Shown here piece after piece: positions 11,916 through 21,377 of a stretch of 64,000 bases of DNA. The notes below the pieces were generated by a model, which saw only the letters and a list, made by a program, of their open reading frames with translations, was not told the origin of the DNA and made no database searches. A program made the translations under genes and the position numbers. Origin of the DNA: Luzula sylvatica (taxonomy: Eukaryota > Streptophyta > Magnoliopsida > Poales > Juncaceae); assembly GCA_946800325.1 (NCBI GenBank), contig OX326957.1:20523007-20587006 (forward strand). The letters run 5' to 3'. The number at the start of each line of letters is the position of its first letter. Position 1 is the first letter of the stretch.

Positions 11916-12471
11916 GGATTTTCTCTCTCATCTTCACTAAGGGAATTCAGAAGGAATTCATCAGTTGAATCATTCTAAGCAAGTGATTATTCTGCCCAAT
12001 ATACACAAGAAAAAGAGCAAATTCAGATTTGATCTTTAGTGAGTGAAAGGGTGCGAAGAGAGAGAAATCGAGAAAGGAGTTTCTCGAGGAATAGAGAATC
12101 GATTAGATCGAGCAAGTTCGCCGGTGCATCGTCTAGGCAGGTGCATCCGCGACCGACGTCTTGCGACTCACGGTGGATACAAGTAGAGGAGCGACAATTG
12201 TGGCTCTTGGATTGTGATCGACTCAAGGAGTGAGAAGATGGTCAACGAACGGTGAAAGACGCGTGGTATGGGACGCGCGGATTGTCACCAACGTGACAGG
12301 AGATAGAAGGCGGCGATCAACCCTTCGTGCGTGATCAATTTCACGCTGGTATAGATCTATCCTTCTATTCGCATCGTACCCTCGAAGTCATGGCGTGATC
12401 TCGGGAATCGGGGAATCGGACCGGGCCTTCATTCCGCTGTGCGGGCCCGGGGTCGAGGATATTCCAAACAG

Positions 12472-12483
12472 TGGTATCAGAGC
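12472..12483 (+). other. element C primer-binding site (initiator tRNA-Met)
   Basis: TGGTATCAGAGC begins one base after the LTR end. This is the standard site of plant Ty1/copia elements, complementary to the 3' end of initiator methionine tRNA. Confidence 0.95.
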
Positions 12484-12739
12484 GATCGCCATCGATTCGA
12501 GGGTCGAATCATAGTCGTATATTAGATATACGCACGGGTTATCAAAGTTTGTACCCGTTTGCATGATGTTACATATTTAGAATGTCAAATTCCGTTAAAA
12601 TCACAAGTGGAATTCGCTAGAGATCGATCAAAAGTTGATTGAGAGTATCTAGGAATGATCGTGAAAAAGTTTCATGATTTATCGTTTTGGAAACGAGCGA
12701 AAACGGACGAAACGGCAAAATCTGCAGAAAATTAGAATA

Positions 12740-13300
12740 CGAAACAGTGAGTAAAACTAAGATAATTTTCAGTGGTAAACTCCAAATTGATTGGATCAAA
12801 TTGGCGTAGTTAGATAATGGGATTATCTATGACTTTGATACAGAAAGTTTTTTCATTTGAACGAATTATCAGTGTCGTTTTTATGGAATACTGAAAGGGT
12901 GCGACTGTTTGACATACAGAGACTAAAACGTCCGTATATGTCGCATCGAAAATCCAATTGAGTCCAATCCAATTGGGTTAGTTAGATAATACGATTATCT
13001 AGAACTTTAGTTCACGTTCAAAGTCGGTTGGAACAATTTAATATTTTTGTTTCAACAGAATACTGAAAAGGTGTCTGTAGTTTTCTGGTTGAAAAGGTGT
13101 CTATTGGATAAACTTACCTTTTCATTTGTTCGTATTTTACTAAAACTGGTATAACGTTCAGTAGAAAATTCCGATTTGAATGGTTCAAATTGGGTTAGTT
13201 AGATAATGAGATTATCTAGAACTTTCATGTTGTAATATATTTCATTTGAGCGAAGTATTAGTCTCGTTCTAATGAAATACCGAAAGGGTGCAGAAAAACT
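12740..13300 (+). repeat. element C leader: diverged copies of LTR modules
   Basis: The leader repeats the U3 architecture of C's own LTR in diverged form. A type-1 module (12770-12910: dyad, agtgtcgttt, gaatactgaaagggtgc, gacatacag) resembles LTR 11540-11690. A type-2 module (12950-13130: dyad, caacagaatactgaaaaggt, gtttctggttgaaaaggtg, tattggata) resembles LTR 11715-11880. A further type-1 module follows (13150-13290). Dyads AGATAATnnnATTATCT are at 12812-12828 (centre ggg), 12984-13000 (acg) and 13201-13217 (gag). The similarity is far lower than between the two LTRs, so this duplication is older than the insertion. No coding frame is seen. Confidence 0.82.
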
Positions 13301-13304
13301 GTTT

Positions 13305-13420
13305 TTCTGCCGCCCCGGGGCCAGTTTTTGGCGCCCCGGACGCGTCCCGGGCGAGGTTTTCTCGCGCCCCACGGCCCCTGCGTTACAACGGATGGGGCAG
13401 TCCGTTATAACGGACCCTTC
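13305..13420. other. GC-rich leader segment with two AACGG palindromes (element C)
   Basis: A short, strongly GC-rich run (gccccggggcc, gcgccccggacgcgtcccgggcg) in otherwise AT-rich DNA, followed by tgcgttacaacggat (13379-13393) and gtccgttataacggac (13400-13415). The two palindromes are of the same type as the twelve in element B's LTR. The segment is non-coding and its role is unknown. Confidence 0.75.
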
Positions 13421-13710
13421 TCTGGATGCTGTTTTTGTTTTCGCGATAACTTTGGCTACGAAGGTCGGAATTTTGAGTTCTTTATATCGATTTGATCGGC
13501 ATCAAACATTCTAGCATACTAGATAATTAATTATTTAGAATAATTAATCTCCCTAAATAAATCATATGCATTTACAAATCTTGTGATAGTGATATAATAT
13601 GATTATGTCACGAATTTAGAAACATGCAATGGCATGATCCCTCATAATATTTAAGTCATGGAAATGCCTTCCATATTCACAACCACTATGATCGGTACTA
13701 CGTCTCACAT
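13421..13710. other. element C leader, no recognised feature
   Basis: AT-rich sequence between the palindromes and the triple repeat. A weak inverted pattern, agataattaattatttagaataattaatct, lies near 13520. Nothing else is supportable. Confidence 0.4.
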
Positions 13711-13887
13711 GGGTTAAGGCCAAAGCCGACATGGGTTATTGTAGTCATCGACGGGGTGGCAAGCGTTAAATAGGGACTGATAAGGGTTAAGGCCAAAGCC
13801 GACTTATTAGTAGTTTATTTGAACGATACGCTGAGTATGGTTGTGACTTAACCGTTCAAGCCAGTAAGGGTTGAGGCCAAAGCCGAC
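13711..13887 (+). repeat. three spaced copies of gggttRaggccaaagccgac
   Basis: A 20-bp string occurs at 13711-13730, 13784-13803 and 13868-13887 (the last with g for a at one position), spaced 73 and 84 bp apart. It lies between the leader and the first Gag remnant of element C. It is conserved better than the neighbouring sequence, which suggests recent duplication or constraint on the element's RNA. Confidence 0.75.
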
Positions 13888-14479
13888 TTGATTGGAAGTT
13901 CGGGGCATAGATAGGATGCACACACGGAACTGGGATTGTATTGGATACGATTCATCACCGAAATCCTATAAAGGTTCAAGAGTCGCATTGGATGCGATTG
14001 GATATAATCCTACCTAAATAGCGAGATCCCATTCGTCTGCCAAAGCAACTTATGGGAGGATCGTGATATATGGATCTTGAGTGTTATGGACTTGGAGTCC
14101 CGTATCGGTATGAGGGTTATCGATTCGATAAAATAACACTATCATATAATTATCATATAAGCATATAGATTAAGTACGCACGGTTAGGAATTAATCTTCA
14201 TCATCCGTTTAGAATTATGTTTTCAAGCAACACCAAATATATCGATTAGATCGATATGATAGATGGTTTTTGGGCCGGAATTACCGTTATTAACCTTGAT
14301 AGTCAAAGAATAGTTTTTAGACTTAAAGGAACGTGTTGGACACGGAAATGGTAGATTCGGGGCTCGAGGCTTTGGCTTTAGAGAAAGCCGGGTTCGATAA
14401 ACTTAAGAAGGAATCGATCAATATTACGTGCCTTGTGGTGGCATGTATAGACGCAAATTTCTCAAAATTGTTTTGAGAA
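13888..14479. other. element C, leader to start of Gag, unresolved
   Basis: No recognisable protein similarity and no long open frame. The N-terminal part of a copia Gag would be expected near its end, but it is too decayed for me to place. Confidence 0.35.
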
Positions 14480-14870
14480 TTCGGGTGTATATGAAAGTAA
14501 AACACAACGCTCATGAAATAGTTTCAAGAGCTAGAGCGCGTTGAATGACTCAATGCGGCTCAAAGAGTAGGTTAATTTTGAGACGCCTTATGGGTCTTTG
14601 ATTAACACTCGTGTGTTGATGGTACGAGATTTGATCTTTGTGACCGAATATCATATGCATTCGATAGATAAGTCGATCCCTGAATTGCATGAGATGCGAT
14701 TTAAAATTGAATTGGAGATGCTCGGAGTATCCGAGGAATCCAATGTATATAGATGCGTGGATGTCCTTGTAATTCAAAGGAGGGATCGAAAGAAATGTAT
14801 GTCTAAGGGTATTTTGGGAAAATGTTTTCCAAAACAGAAAGTTCGGACAAGGAGTTGTTCAAACTAATGA
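14480..14870 (+). pseudogene. element C Gag remnant (UBN2-type copia gag)
   Basis: Translated fragments resemble the middle and C-terminal part of the Gag of Angela-like copia elements: a NAHEIV-like piece near 14500, and then, in the open stretch starting near 14598, YHMHSIDKSIPELHEM, which matches the family's conserved tyrosine-asparagine-methionine and K-(S/T)-(I/L)-x-E-L-H pattern. Stops break the frame before and after, and a zinc knuckle is not recognisable. In an intact element this part would form the capsid. As it stands no Gag can be made. Confidence 0.72.
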
Positions 14871-14899
14871 CTCAAAGAATGGTGAAATCCGAGGAGGAT

Positions 14900-15985
14900 T
14901 AAACCAAGAGGTTGATTGCTTCTTTTGGCATTGCCGTCTTGGCCATATAAACGAGATTCGCGTATTTAGATTCCATATGATGGATTGCTAGAATCATTCG
15001 AATTAGATTCGATTGATTAATGCGATACTTATTTATTAGGAAAGACGACAAAGGGCATCATTCTCCAAAGGTTGGAGAAAGATCCAACGAATTATTGGAA
15101 ATTACATTTAAATGTAAATGTTCCGATAAGTTCCGAGGCAAGAGGAGGCTATCGATATTTTGTTACGTTTATGGACGGTTAAAGTAGATATGAAAATATC
15201 TATTTAATGCGTTCCGAAACAGAGACTTTTGAAAGGTTCAAAGAGTTTCAAAAACGAAATACGAAATCAACTAAGCAAGAAAATCAAAGTTTTTCGATAG
15301 GATCGAGAAGGCGAGTATTTGAGCTAAACCTTTCGATAGGATCGAAGAGGCGATATTTGAGTTATGAATATTGATGATCATTTATGATTGTGGAATCGTT
15401 TCACGATTGTCTTCATTTGGAACATTGAGATGTGTCCGAAAAGAAGAAATGAACGCATGTTGGACATGGTTCGATAAATGATAAGTCAATAGGATCTCCC
15501 AAAAATGTTTTGGGATACGCCCTTGAGACAGCGGCACTAATGAATGGTTGCATATAAGATATGGACCATCAACCTTCTAATCGGTACAAAAGACGTCATA
15601 TGAGATATGGATCGGAATGGTTCCGAAATGGTCATTTGTACAGATTTGAGGATGTGGGTATATTTCGAAATTTGTTTCGGTTAAACTCAATCCCAAATCT
15701 GAAAATTGTTCGTTTATCCTTAAGGAAACTAAAGGGTATTAGTTCTAATGTCCCGACGAAAATGAGATTTTCGTGGCTCGAAGAGATGCCTTCTTGGAGG
15801 AGGACTAGATGCGCACAAGTTTGGAACTTGGTGCCATTTATCTCTATGCGGGCTAGTGGGAGTAGAATAAATCTCGAAAGAGTTCGTGATTTGAAAATGA
15901 ACATTGTACCGATGAAAGTTGACATGGCTTCGTCAAGAGTTGATGAACGCAAGTCAAACACACAAATGAATTTTTCATAGATCAA
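14900..15985 (+). pseudogene. element C GAG-pre-integrase and integrase remnant
   Basis: A WHCRLGHI motif (14930-14955) marks the GAG-pre-integrase domain. Then follow a GGYRYFVTFMDG piece with a stop directly after it (15145-15183), an IYLM...ETFERFKEFQ piece (15200-15250), an REGEYL-like piece (15312-15330) where the second catalytic aspartate region should be, and an NERMLDMVR-like piece (15445-15475) from the region of the catalytic glutamate. A stretch at 15561-15980 is open but does not keep the family's frame throughout; ENEIFVARRDAFLEE-like residues near 15755-15800 mark the end of the integrase region. Several frameshifts and stops separate the pieces, so DNA joining by this protein is lost. 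Confidence 0.85.
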
Positions 15986-16169
15986 GTAGGCTATATCATA
16001 AGCCGATAAATACGGATTTATCGTGGCTAATGATGATAGATTGAAATCATATGATGATTCGATATCCTACAAGGATGCTATGAAAAGTTGATTCCACATG
16101 ACATGGTGTCATGAAATCTGAGATTCGATCCATGTAAATTATCAAGTTTCGAACTTGATTTCATTACTT

Positions 16170-16620
16170 TCTGCGTTAGACCCGTGAAATGTGAGTGGGT
16201 TTTTCAAGATGAAGAACCTACATGGATAGGAATACGCATATATGTAAAGCGAGGCTTTTTGCGAAGAGTTTCATGCAATTCATAGTCGGACTATGAAGAA
16301 ACGTTTTCGCATGTTGCCATGCTTTCACATTCTCGGAATTCTGCTTGTCATGGTCGCGTATTATGATATGTGATGTGGCAAAATGGATGTCAAAACCGAA
16401 TTTCTTGACAGAAATTTAATGAAAGGATGTGTACTTGACACAACCTTACGGTTTTGCCAATTCATAAGAATTGGAATAGGATATGCATGTTTTAACGATC
16501 CATATGATGGATTAAAGAATGCTTCTCGGAATTGGAATATTCGTTTTGACAAAGTTATAAACAGTTATATCATTGTCGGAACGAATGAAAACTTTGTGTA
16601 CACATGAAGGTTAGTGGGAG
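16170..16620 (+). pseudogene. element C reverse transcriptase remnant (copia)
   Basis: A CEWVFQ-like piece (16187-16210) opens the domain as in copia RT (K-W-V-F-K). A DYEETFSHVAML-like piece lies near 16285-16325, then MDVKTEFL (16384-16407, family MDVKTAFL), and then YDGLKNASRNWNIRFD (16504-16551, family YGLKQASRSWNIRFD). The polymerase YVDD motif is not found. Stops lie upstream of MDVKT, and the part between the two conserved blocks is scrambled. It is clearly copia and clearly non-functional. Confidence 0.9.
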
Positions 16621-17079
16621 CTGCGTTATATTTCTTGTAACGACAAAGGATTTAGACGAGACCGCTTATGAATAAGCGTGAATATCTATAGGATAGATCT
16701 AAGAAGTTCCTCGTTCTATGTTATGACACATATATCGACATATTGTTGAAAATGGTTTTCAACATTTAACTTCTTGGAGGAGTTAAATCAAAATGTCGCA
16801 CGACAGAAATTTTCAAAAGCTCGATGTGAGACATCAAGCAGCGCGAAAAGTAATAATATGATGCCTTACATTTGATGTTAGGATCTATTATATCTGTCAT
16901 GATATGTATGTGGCTATACGTCGTACACATAAGTCGTCTAATTTACCGTCAATAAATTCATGGGAATCACATGAGTTTGAATGTAATTCTATTACATAAG
17001 ACTAACTCTTGTGAATGTATAATGGTTACACATTTATATACATAATGGTTATGTATATTTAAACCCATTAGAATCTGTA

Positions 17080-17640
17080 TTTATAGCGGTGAATGTTATC
17101 CTTGAATACTTTGCGAAAGAATTCAGGATTTTTATCTATAATGGTGTGGAGGACGTGTTGGTTATAAAGAGTTATAACAACAACAGTTTCCAAAGATTAA
17201 GCACGTCCAAATATGTAGCACGACTTTCGATCACAAAGTGTGTACATGTTTTGCTTAAATGAAAACACGGTTATGTGGAATGATTCCACAAGACCAATAG
17301 TTTATGATTCTATGTACGGAGGCGAGTATATTGCGGTTATTAATCGCAAAAGGAAGTGGTATGGATCAAGGAAACATGACCAAACTCTCGTAGCCACGAG
17401 TTATCGGATTTATGGTTGTTTATTGCGTGAAACGCAATAGTACAAGCCAAAAATGCCGAGGTCACAACCACTTCTAGCCAATACTCAGAAAATTTCATTT
17501 GATCCATGAAATTTTATGAAAAGATGTGATCGTAGGTATTGGAAATGTTCCAATCCTGATGATGATTAACACTAGCGGGAACGTGCGGACCCGTTTACAA
17601 AACCGCTCTCTCTAGTCGCGCGTGACTGTCATGCGATGAC
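17080..17640 (+). pseudogene. element C RNase H remnant and end of pol
   Basis: Pieces in the order of copia RNase H: a VILEYFAKEFRIFIY-like helix (family HILRYLK), SYNNNSFQ where the family has TDASFQ (17165-17200), FCLNENTVMWND (17246-17290, family FCLNGGAVSWKS), GEYIAV (17322-17340, family AEYIAA), then a QAKNPRSQ-like piece (17440-17470) and a DPFTK-like piece near 17590. Three changes of frame are needed to follow it. An atgggtatggagatacc string occurs twice (17641 and 17706), suggesting a small local duplication at the 3' end of pol. Confidence 0.82.
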
Positions 17641-17649
17641 TATGGGTAT

Positions 17650-18850
17650 GGAGATACCTAGAGGAGGAAGAAGAGAGTAGAGTGTAGTTATCTAATACGA
17701 TAGTCCTCGCAGGTTATGGGTATGGAGATACCCATAGGTAAACGTTGTATCACCCAAATACTTAGTCCATATGAATGCATCCCTTTTAAAAATTTTGTTT
17801 ACTTAAATTAATATGCATTCACCTTATATGAAAACTGTGTGCTGGGTTGTGTAATATGATTGTTACATGAACCTTGATTTGAACTTGTGTGGACGTCGAC
17901 ATGGTTGAGGACCATGTGCAGCGAAACCGTCACACTTAAAGTGTCATTTCTAAACATCCCTAGTCGCGGGTCAGTTTGCTTAAGAGAGAAGCATTACTAT
18001 TACAAGGGAATAGACTGAACGCGTACACTAGTACGTTTGCCGAGGAGATGATTATGTTTTGCTAATCATGGGACAAAGGAGTTTGTCGAATCGGGAACGT
18101 AGATATATGTTAGGTTACATGTATTGGATATGACCGAAGCCGCGAGACCATGACATGGTTTAGTCATTATAGATGGACTTGCGACGGATGGGGTTTTAGA
18201 TTCTTCATACTTGAGGGGATCATTGATTGCGTTACGTGCGTAACACAATGCTTTGATATGATCTTACGCTCACCGTAACAGGGAGTTAAAAGGGTCATCA
18301 TTGGGTATTGTCCGAAACACGGAATTCAATGTGAGTCTCCAAGATAGGAATTGTTTATTCCGAAAGGAAGAGATATCTCTTAGGCGCCGCTCGATGAGTC
18401 GATTAACGAAATCCGTGGCCACGGTCAATGATATTAATGGTTAATATCGATTGAAATTTGTTAACTCAACTCGGAATCAGGGAATAAGTATAGTTAATCA
18501 AATTATAAGGATGACTATTACCGTGCCTTTTGATTAACGGATATCGTAAACAAGAGAACTAGTAACCGCTATTCGAGATAGGCACAATGATCACAATCAT
18601 TTTTCGTTTAACATGGGTAGCTATGATGGAGTGACTAGATCCCGCTCATGAGCTTGTAGGCATTGGAAACAACCTACTGCCATCGTTAAGTCGAACCTAC
18701 ATGGTCACACAACGAGTCGTACTAAGTCGGGCTTGATCATAAAATCGGCACATTGGATGTGCATAGCTTGGTATTTGATACGCGAGCTATATTCTCTAAA
18801 ATCGTGCGTATTGGATATGCATGAGTACCTTTTAGGTAGATCTGAAATTG
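17650..18850 (+). other. element C 3' untranslated region
   Basis: About 1.2 kb from the pol remnant to the polypurine tract, with no long open frame on either strand and no domain I recognise. Long 3' regions of this kind are usual in Angela- and SIRE-like copia elements. Confidence 0.55.
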
Positions 18851-18860
18851 AGTGGGAGAC
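18851..18860 (+). other. element C polypurine tract
   Basis: agtgggagac lies directly before the 3' LTR (TGAAGG). It would prime plus-strand DNA synthesis. Form and position are typical for plant copia. Confidence 0.85.
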
Positions 18861-19656
18861 TGAAGGAAATACAGTTTCGGATCAACCGTAAAAGTGTACA
18901 CAAGGATAAACGAATGTAGTCGTACATTCGTGGCCATAACTTTCAGTGGGAAAATCCAATTTGAATGGTTCAAATTGGGTTAGATAGATAATTAGATTAT
19001 CTATAACCTTCATGTAGAAATATATTTCATATGAACGAAGTATAAGTGTCGTTTCTATGAAATACCGAAAGGGTGCAACAGTATGACATACAGTTAGTAA
19101 AACAGTCATAACTTTTGCATACGAACTCCAATTGGGCTGGGCCAAATTGGGTTGAGTAGATAATAAGATTATCTACAACTTTCGTGTTGGTTGATTTTCT
19201 GTCAGAGAAATTTATCAATTTCGTCTGGACAGAATACTGAACAGGTTCATACAGTTTTCTGTGTGAAAGGGTGTATATTGGATATACATGCCTTTTGGCT
19301 AATCCTTATCCTATTAGGTATAAATAGGATTTTCTCTCTCATCTTCACTAAGGGAATTCAGAAGGAATTCATCAGTTGAATCATTCTAAGCAAGTGATTA
19401 TTCTGCCCAATATACACAAGAAAAAGAGCAAATTCAGATTTGATCTTTAGTGAGTGAAAGGGTGCGAAGAGAGAGAAATCGAGAAAGGAGTTTCTCGAGG
19501 AATAGAGAATCGATTAGATCGAGCAAGTTCGCCGGTGCATCGTCTAGGCAGGTGCATCCGCGACCGACGTCTTGCGACTCACGGTGGATACAAGTAGAGG
19601 AGCGACAATTGTGGCTCTTGGATTGTGATCGACTCAAGGAGTGAGAAGATGGTCAA
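18861..19656 (+). repeat. element C 3' LTR, left part
   Basis: The first 796 bp of the 3' LTR, identical to 11450-12245 by my reading. Element A interrupts it after gtcaa; the remaining 225 bp are at 30279-30503. Confidence 0.95.
19652..19656. repeat. target-site duplication of element A, left copy
   Basis: gtcaa precedes TGATGAG of A's 5' LTR and recurs at 30274-30278. C's uninterrupted 5' LTR has the single copy at 12241-12245, an in-window empty-site control. Confidence 0.97.
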
Positions 19657-19657
19657 T

Positions 19658-19694
19658 GATGAGTGCGAATATGATAGGGTTTTACGCACTCATC
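19658..19694. repeat. 10-bp inverted repeat at the outer edge of element A LTR
   Basis: GATGAGTGCG (19658-19667) and CGCACTCATC (19685-19694) are perfectly complementary around a 17-bp loop. It starts one base inside the LTR, so it overlaps the end that integrase must process. The 3' LTR copy is at 28718-28754. Confidence 0.75.
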
Positions 19695-20148
19695 TGGACT
19701 TAAAACATTTTAGAAATTGTACTAAATGAACTCTTAAACGTTAAAATACTAACAAAACCACGAGAATTGCTCGTTGGCATCTTGTTTGAGTATATTTGCA
19801 GATTTAGATACAATACAGGATAAAAAGCCTCTAGAAGTGAAGAAATGCATGTATCGAGGGTGTCGGCACCGTTCGAAGCTTTCACAGTGCAAAACAAGCC
19901 AAAATCGAAATTATTGTTGGAAGATCAAAAAATGGAAAGAAGCTGCAGAATCTCAGAATTTGGCAAGTAATAAAATGGCCATATCTTTTGATTGGTAACT
20001 CCAAATTTGGTGATTCAAGTTGCCATAACTTCAGGAAGATATCCTCTAAAAGATTGCATAATTCACACCTCATATCTCGTGGCCCAGACCCTGATATGGG
20101 CCCATTTTCGACAGACATGTCTGCTGTGACCTAACCCTAGCCATCGAC

Positions 20149-20156
20149 TATAAAAA
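20149..20156 (+). promoter_or_regulatory. TATA box of element A 5' LTR
   Basis: TATAAAAA in cgactataaaaagc, about 490 bp into the LTR and followed by a CT-rich region rich in tctcatcc. The 3' LTR copy is at 29209-29216. Confidence 0.7.
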
Positions 20157-21221
20157 GCTATCGCTGCCTTTGCTAGGGTTACCTTCTCATCTCCAATTTT
20201 CATCCTTTCACCAGCCACCATCCACCTCTCATCCTCCTCTTTCTCCACTCGCCTCATACACCTTTCCGCAGCCGTCAACCATCGAAGAAGATCACATCGT
20301 TTAGGAGCAGGAGTTTACGAAGAAGAAGACGTTCGTCAACAAATCGGTTTACTCTTTCTCGTGTTTAGTTTTATGATGTATTTGATATTTAGATTTGTTT
20401 TGTTGTCGAACATGAGTAGCTAAACATTTATCTAGGGTTTAGGGTTCATTAGTACTTGCGATGTTTTGGTAGTATTATATGCTTTGTCTCTTTCAGATTT
20501 GATTTGTGTTTTGTGCCTTGATATTACTCGTCTTAATTAACTGTTTGTACTCGTTTAGGCCAGCCTAAGTGACATAGGTTAGGACATCTTTGACTAAGTA
20601 GCGAGAGTGGACGTTTAGGATTGTTTAAGCCCTCAAATAAACCAGTCAAACCAAGTAGTTAAGATCGTTTTAGGTTAACCTTGCGAAGCGAGAGCGGAGT
20701 GAGAAACCAGATTGTAAATGCACAAACTTGGACCGTTGTATTCTAAGAACATTGGTACACGTCACCCACGGGATTATAGGATTATCATAGAGCGTAACGG
20801 GTCTTTCTTAGGCATAGTCAGCGAGAGCAAGAGTGTTTAGGTTGGATACGTCTAGTCGCGAGCGAGAGCCGGTCTAGGAAGAATTGGATAACACCTCCAC
20901 CAAAGTCAGATTTTGAGAGAGCGTTTAGCAACCTTTAGAACACACCAAATCATCCAAGTAGAACCCGAACACCCTTGAGTCCTCTCCTATATTAAAAAAC
21001 CTTTCTTTTTCCGTTAAAATCTGTCCCGAATCAACCAACAAACCTCAGTTTTAGATCGAGTCGAATTGTCAATCAGAAATCGCCCCTAGTACTCAACCCT
21101 CTCTGTGGATCGACCCCTAATTTACTCGACGAATACCATGCGCTTGTGGTCCAATTAGAGTCATTTAGGGTTTTAAAAGTTGAAAAGCCCTGCTTAAACG
21201 TAAATACGCAACAAGCTTTTC

Positions 21222-21239
21222 TGGCGCCGCTGCCGGGGA
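21222..21239 (+). other. element A primer-binding site (tRNA-Asp type)
   Basis: TGGCGCCGCTGCCGGGGA, eight bases after the LTR end (agcttttc between). It is the same 18 nt as in element B, where the gap is only two bases. Confidence 0.9.
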
Positions 21240-21377
21240 GGTGTTTGATATTAGTTGATTTCCTGATTTTCGAGATTGATTCACCCATTTTATTTTCCTT
21301 TATTTTCAGATTTCAAATCTTCGCTGGCAGAAAGATACAATCTAAGAAGCAAAGCGCGAAGACCACCGCAGATTCCG

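Larger units (their letters stand above)
11450..12470 (+). repeat. element C 5' LTR
   Basis: 1,021 bp, TGAAGGAAAT...TTCCAAACA. It is matched by 18861-19656 plus 30279-30503. The first 450 bp hold two modules, each made of an aattgg dyad, the dyad AGATAATnnnATTATCT, and a gaatac.gaaa/gaacaggt string. A TATA box follows at 11908. The region 12040-12240 is purine-rich and the final 250 bp are GC-richer. Short ORFs appear on both strands in both LTR copies but have no recognisable content. Confidence 0.95.
19657..21213 (+). repeat. element A 5' LTR
   Basis: 1,557 bp, TGATGAGTGCG...ATACGCAACA. It is the same as 28717-30273 at an offset of 9,060 bp, with no mismatch seen. It carries a 10-bp inverted repeat at its very start, a TATA box at 20149, and two overlapping telomere-type units (tagggtttaggg, 20433-20444). 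Confidence 0.97.

Noticed and set aside
11278..12233. Short ORFs in C's LTRs, duplicated at 18737-19644
   Set aside because: They overlap one another on both strands, contain no domain and are duplicated only because LTRs are.
15561..15980. 139-codon open frame as an intact C gene
   Set aside because: Only fragments match copia integrase, with changes of frame; it is a chance open stretch in a decayed pol.
20433..20444. Interstitial telomere (tagggtttaggg) in A's LTR
   Set aside because: Fewer than two full units; also a common telo-box-like promoter word. It is not a telomere relic.
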